IMG/VR virus record: IMGVR_UViG_3300045135_000865
Location: 1 to 25,888 of that record
Source: a virus
Reading direction: 5' to 3' (one strand)
DNA length: 25,888 bases
In this document: piece after piece, positions 22,872 to 25,888 of the stretch
How positions within the stretch are numbered: the first letter of the stretch is position 1
How the letters are laid out: the number at the start of each line of letters is the position of its first letter
Notes under the pieces: generated by a model
Told to the model about the DNA's origin: nothing
The model's database searches: none
The model's input: only the letters and a program-made list of their open reading frames with translations
Made by a program: the position numbers and the translations under genes

Positions 22872-24422
22872 TTAAAGTCTATCCCCCACTCCAAACGTCA
22901 CAACAATACCTTGAATACTGTGTGAAGCATTAGTGTCATTTGTAACATATCTAAAAGATACTGATTTCCCTGAACCTGAAACATTTACCCTTTGAACTGG
23001 TGATGGGTTACCACTCCAAATTGTTGAGGTGTCGTCATACACAGCCTCGTTGTAGTAAGCTGCAGCACCCTCAGTACTTAGTGTAAAGTTTGTAGGGTTT
23101 AAGATAGTGTTGTCATCGTAGTCATATATAACTGACATAATGATTTCACTGTCACCCTCTGATCTGAGGTACGTAGCTACAGTGTGTATAATCTTACGTT
23201 GTTCTGGATCTTGCATATGAAGAAAAGGGGTTTGATATAAGCTTACGATATTAGCCCCACCAAAACTGTTTCCTGATTCTTGTCTGTATACTTTTCCTGT
23301 AGTATCCCCATGAATTACATATTCTTCTTTATCAATATATCCACTATCAGCACAGGTAGCTTCAATACCAATCATCTGACCAAACTCAAAACCAATGCCC
23401 CCTTGCTGACCTAGACGTAACCCTCCAAGTAAGGCAGCACCACTTTCTGTACTGTAGAATAATCTAAACTGAGATTTATTCCTAATAATAACAGAAGATA
23501 CTGCTTCAAGATCATTAGTTAAAACAACGTCAGACATAAAAGACTGAATGTTTTTAGTTAGTGTCTCAAGTTGAACGTCACCAATCTTATCTGTACCTGA
23601 GATAGGTCTAAGACCATCCTGTGATAAAAAGATTAGGTCACCACCAATTTCAAGAACACTATCTGTAGCTAGACATCCAAGGTCATCTGTTACGTGTTGT
23701 ACTTGCCAGTCTGATATATTGTTACCAACAAGTCTTTTGATATTGTTTGTGCCAAATATAAACAATGAATCACGAAATGGTTTAATGGCAACGATAGGGA
23801 AACCTACATTGATAACTCCTGCACCATCTGCAGGTGACCATTTGGTTTCATCATTAGGAGCACTAAAGTATAGATTCTGATCTTCTGCAGGGTCTCCTGC
23901 CAACCACATGTGATTTTTAAAAACTGCAGCAAACTTAGGATCTGTAGGAGCTTCAGTAGCTGTTATCTGCGTATAAGTTGTACCATCATAGGTAGCTGCA
24001 GGGTTTACACCATCTGTCAGCATAACCTTTGGACTGCCCCAGTTAAACTTTGTAAACCTTACTTTAGATACACCTGTCATTGTAGGTGACCCAGAAGTAG
24101 TTACTGCAACCCAAGCTGATGTAGCATTGTCCCAGTAATAAAGGTAATTACTACCAATGTTAGGTTCACGAGCAGCTAGAATACCATCGTTAATCCCATT
24201 TACGACTGCTACACCTAAGATCTTCTTTGCACTGTTACCTGGAACTGTACCGTAGTCATTACTATAACCACTTACACGTCTATAACCACCTGTAATAGCA
24301 GGTTCGTAGTTCAACAAAGATATTGCAGATCCAGGTTGTAGCTCCCCCTGTGACAGAACATCTCTGTTAAGGTTTAAGCCACCCTGTGCAAATACTTTAA
24401 AGGAAGCTAAATTTTCGGGCAT
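22872..24422 (-). CDS. Tail stabilisation / tubular B-like protein (516 aa)
   Basis: 516 residues from ATG 24422, which overlaps the upstream stop as TAATG. The chain is beta-rich with repeated segments typical of the beta-propeller-like tail proteins of podoviruses: GGLNLNRDVLSQGELQPGSA, MLTDGVNPAATYDG, HMWLAGDP, LYFSAPNDETKWS, DSLFIFGTNNIKRL and DLIFLSQDGLRPISG. Proteins with this pattern form the tail tube or stabilise the portal-tail joint (P22 gp10 / T7 gp12-type role). Position directly after a tubular A-like gene and before the fibre supports this. It has only two cysteines by my count, so the Cys enrichment starts downstream of it. Confidence 0.8.
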   Translation of the reverse strand: MPENLASFKVFAQGGLNLNRDVLSQGELQPGSAISLLNYEPAITGGYRRVSGYSNDYGTVPGNSAKKILGVAVVNGINDGILAAREPNIGSNYLYYWDNATSAWVAVTTSGSPTMTGVSKVRFTKFNWGSPKVMLTDGVNPAATYDGTTYTQITATEAPTDPKFAAVFKNHMWLAGDPAEDQNLYFSAPNDETKWSPADGAGVINVGFPIVAIKPFRDSLFIFGTNNIKRLVGNNISDWQVQHVTDDLGCLATDSVLEIGGDLIFLSQDGLRPISGTDKIGDVQLETLTKNIQSFMSDVVLTNDLEAVSSVIIRNKSQFRLFYSTESGAALLGGLRLGQQGGIGFEFGQMIGIEATCADSGYIDKEEYVIHGDTTGKVYRQESGNSFGGANIVSLYQTPFLHMQDPEQRKIIHTVATYLRSEGDSEIIMSVIYDYDDNTILNPTNFTLSTEGAAAYYNEAVYDDTSTIWSGNPSPVQRVNVSGSGKSVSFRYVTNDTNASHSIQGIVVTFGVGDRL

Positions 24423-25153
24423 TAGACAATACTACTTATAGTGTTACTAAATGATTTATTTCTTTGCACAACTGTAGATCTAATGTCTAGTGGATCATCC
24501 ATAAGAATACGTCTCATAGAACGAATACCATCCTGAAAAGTTTGTTGGTGAATTGCAGCACTTTGATCATTAGATCTAAATCTCATCATGTACATCATTG
24601 CCCCATCAACAATAACATGGTTAAACCTATCTGGTATAACTGTTACATCGTCGTAAGACGAAAGATCATTAGGAAATGACCAATATACATATTCTATTTC
24701 GTATGCATCATTAGGGACAGGAGTTACTCCAAACTTACTTTCATAGGTTTGGTAAACTCTTTGTGGTGCAGATATTCCAGAACCTGAATCTCCTTGATCA
24801 TCTAGACCACGATATCTTTGTGTATATTCTTCAAAAGAAATAGTAGGAAGGAAACTTGGAGTATTGCTTGCAGAACCTAGCTGTTTAATATAGAAAGTGT
24901 CCCAATCAACAGTAGCAAAATCTGCAGGAAAACTATAAAGTCTTGTACCCGCAGTTAATGTCTGTGTATATGTAGTTTTTAAAAAAGGCCATTCCTGACC
25001 TGTCTGTAGGATATTTCTAATAGAGTTATTAATAGCTTGTTTAGCTAATGCTTGAACGTTACGTACATCATCAAAACCACTTCCTGCTGTAGAAAGAGTA
25101 ACTTCATTTAATCTAGTAAGAAGTTGATTTACCAACGTAACGTAAGTAGCCAT
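24422..25153 (-). CDS. Tail tubular protein A-like adaptor (243 aa)
   Basis: 243 residues from ATG 25153, with AAGGA eight bases upstream. The N-terminus has a helix LVNQLLTRLNEVTLS, followed by AINNSIRNILQTGQEWPFLK, a hallmark of gp11-like adaptors of podoviruses. Later come LYSFPADFATVDWDTFYIK, FGVTPVPNDAYEIEYVYW and DRFNHVIVDGAMMYMMRFR, then a C-terminal helix. Such proteins form the ring that links the portal to the tail tube. It precedes the tubular B-like gene with a one-base overlap. Confidence 0.85.
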   Translation of the reverse strand: MATYVTLVNQLLTRLNEVTLSTAGSGFDDVRNVQALAKQAINNSIRNILQTGQEWPFLKTTYTQTLTAGTRLYSFPADFATVDWDTFYIKQLGSASNTPSFLPTISFEEYTQRYRGLDDQGDSGSGISAPQRVYQTYESKFGVTPVPNDAYEIEYVYWSFPNDLSSYDDVTVIPDRFNHVIVDGAMMYMMRFRSNDQSAAIHQQTFQDGIRSMRRILMDDPLDIRSTVVQRNKSFSNTISSIV

Positions 25154-25179
25154 TATAAAAATCCTTCAGATAGCCTAAA

Positions 25180-25200
25180 GGGGCCAGTTGCCCAGCCCCC
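25180..25200 (-). other. Intergenic GC-rich stem-loop between decoration and tail genes
   Basis: On the minus strand GGGGC pairs with GCCCC around a short loop, with an alternative inner pairing GGGC/GCCC. Only TTT follows, so it is at best a weak terminator or attenuator. It sits in the 60-base gap between the decoration-like gene and tail tubular A. Confidence 0.4.
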
Positions 25201-25213
25201 AAGGTTAGTTTAG

Positions 25214-25624
25214 TTACGCAAGATAGTCACGATCAACTTCGTCTGCGCCACGAGTTGCTTCGTTAACATCAACAACGATTGCCCATACACGAGCTGTCAC
25301 TGTTGCTGCTGGTGAAGCTGTAGCTGTACCAGTTACGTCGATTGTGTCTGCTGCTGCAATGATACCCTGTGTTTGAGTACCAAATGCAAAGTCACCTGCA
25401 GAACCACTATCTACAGCTGTAGCAGCCATAAATGTAGTTGTACCATCAGTGACTGTAACGTCATAGTCTGCTGAGTCCATTGCATCAATCAACTCAACAC
25501 CTGCTGCTAGTACAAGTGTACCTGCTGCAACAGATGGACCTGTTACTGTACCAGTTGTAGTTGGAAGTTCGACTTCCTTTTCAACCATGACTGCTTTTGA
25601 AAGCAAAGAAGTAGATTTAGCCAT
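25214..25624 (-). CDS. Head decoration-like protein (136 aa)
   Basis: 136 residues from ATG 25624, with GGAGG eight bases upstream. It is Ala/Thr/Val-rich and predicted all-beta, with repeated TGT and VTVTDGTTTF segments, and ends in a charged tail (VNEATRGADEVDRDYLA). It contains no cysteine. Small beta-rich proteins encoded next to the major capsid protein are often decoration or head-fibre proteins; I infer this from position and composition, not from a recognised family. Confidence 0.55.
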   Translation of the reverse strand: MAKSTSLLSKAVMVEKEVELPTTTGTVTGPSVAAGTLVLAAGVELIDAMDSADYDVTVTDGTTTFMAATAVDSGSAGDFAFGTQTQGIIAAADTIDVTGTATASPAATVTARVWAIVVDVNEATRGADEVDRDYLA

Positions 25625-25639
25625 AAGTTAACCCTCCCC

Positions 25640-25888
25640 TTATGCCAAGTTATATTTAGCAGTTGTGATTGCTTCTGGACGAAGAATCTTACGACCGTAT
25701 AGGTGCATACCACGAACGATGTCAGCAAAGCTGTCAGGGTCACGATATGTTTCAGTCTTGCTGATCTGCTCTGCAGTTGCTACTGCTGAGTCATGACCAC
25801 CAACGATCACACCAAAGTTGCTTGACTGTGCAGAGTTATCTACAGTGTCAGAACCTGTACCAACTGATGGTAGGTTTGAAGACTGATA
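25640..25888 (-). CDS. Major capsid protein, C-terminal fragment
   Basis: The last 82 residues of a minus-strand gene that continues beyond the window edge. It stays open from the edge to the TAA at 25642-25640. The end reads HLYGRKILRPEAITTAKYNLA, preceded by FGVIVGGHDSAVAT. This is the typical close of phage major capsid proteins, in which a GRKxxRPEA-like segment forms the last strand of the capsid core. Location next to a decoration-like gene and ahead of the tail adaptor agrees. Which capsid lineage it belongs to cannot be told from this fragment. Confidence 0.75.
   Translation of the reverse strand, partial: YQSSNLPSVGTGSDTVDNSAQSSNFGVIVGGHDSAVATAEQISKTETYRDPDSFADIVRGMHLYGRKILRPEAITTAKYNLA

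Overview
This window looks like an interior segment of a lytic, tailed double-stranded DNA phage of the short-tailed (podovirus) kind. The evidence is a contiguous minus-strand virion block: major capsid C-terminus, decoration-like protein, tail tubular A-like adaptor, tail stabilisation/tubular B-like protein, fibre proteins, and large internal-virion-type proteins with a small lytic transglycosylase. It faces a plus-strand nucleotide/DNA metabolism block with a B12-dependent (class II) ribonucleotide reductase, a nuclease-like protein and a DUF3310 protein. The DNA is AT-rich by eye. Class II RNR, GNVT-repeat fibres and LPS-heptose genes suggest a marine Gram-negative (proteobacterial) host. 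That host assignment is inference only.

Layout: (1) 1-1596, plus strand, five tightly overlapping genes: nrdJ C-terminus (cut by the window edge), a DUF1289 protein, a 51-residue basic protein, a PD-(D/E)XK-like nuclease and a DUF3310 protein. (2) 1595-1620, a bidirectional hairpin terminator between the converging blocks. (3) 1619-10661, minus strand, five virion-interior genes including proteins of 1169 and 1107 residues. (4) 10673-16158, a sugar module: HldD-type epimerase, cupin, heptose-7-phosphate kinase (RfaE1), heptose-1-phosphate adenylyltransferase (RfaE2), GmhB phosphatase (the only plus-strand gene here), O-carbamoyltransferase and a GT9-like glycosyltransferase. Three sigma70-like promoters can be read inside it. 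(5) 16237-22871, a tail assembly chaperone-like protein, two extremely cysteine-rich proteins and a 1217-residue GNVT-repeat fibre. (6) 22872-25888, tail connector proteins, a decoration-like protein and the capsid protein C-terminus, cut by the window edge.

How the genes work together: the structural genes read from capsid to tail to internal proteins, with start/stop codons touching or nearly so, which implies a long late transcript. The sugar module interrupts this block between the fibre genes and the internal virion genes. It carries four of the five activities needed to turn sedoheptulose-7-phosphate into ADP-L-glycero-D-manno-heptose (GmhA is not seen), plus a candidate transferase and a carbamoyltransferase. 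Its products could remodel host LPS (superinfection exclusion) or modify the virion.

The most unusual feature is the steep rise in cysteine across the fibre genes: none in the first 341 residues of the fibre, about 2.5% in the rest, and about 9% in the two following proteins, then back to none in the chaperone. I recognise no family for these two proteins. No stretch over 300 bases lacks a gene; the longest gap (16159-16236) holds a promoter and an inverted repeat. I saw no tRNA, CRISPR array, integrase, insertion sequence or reverse transcriptase.
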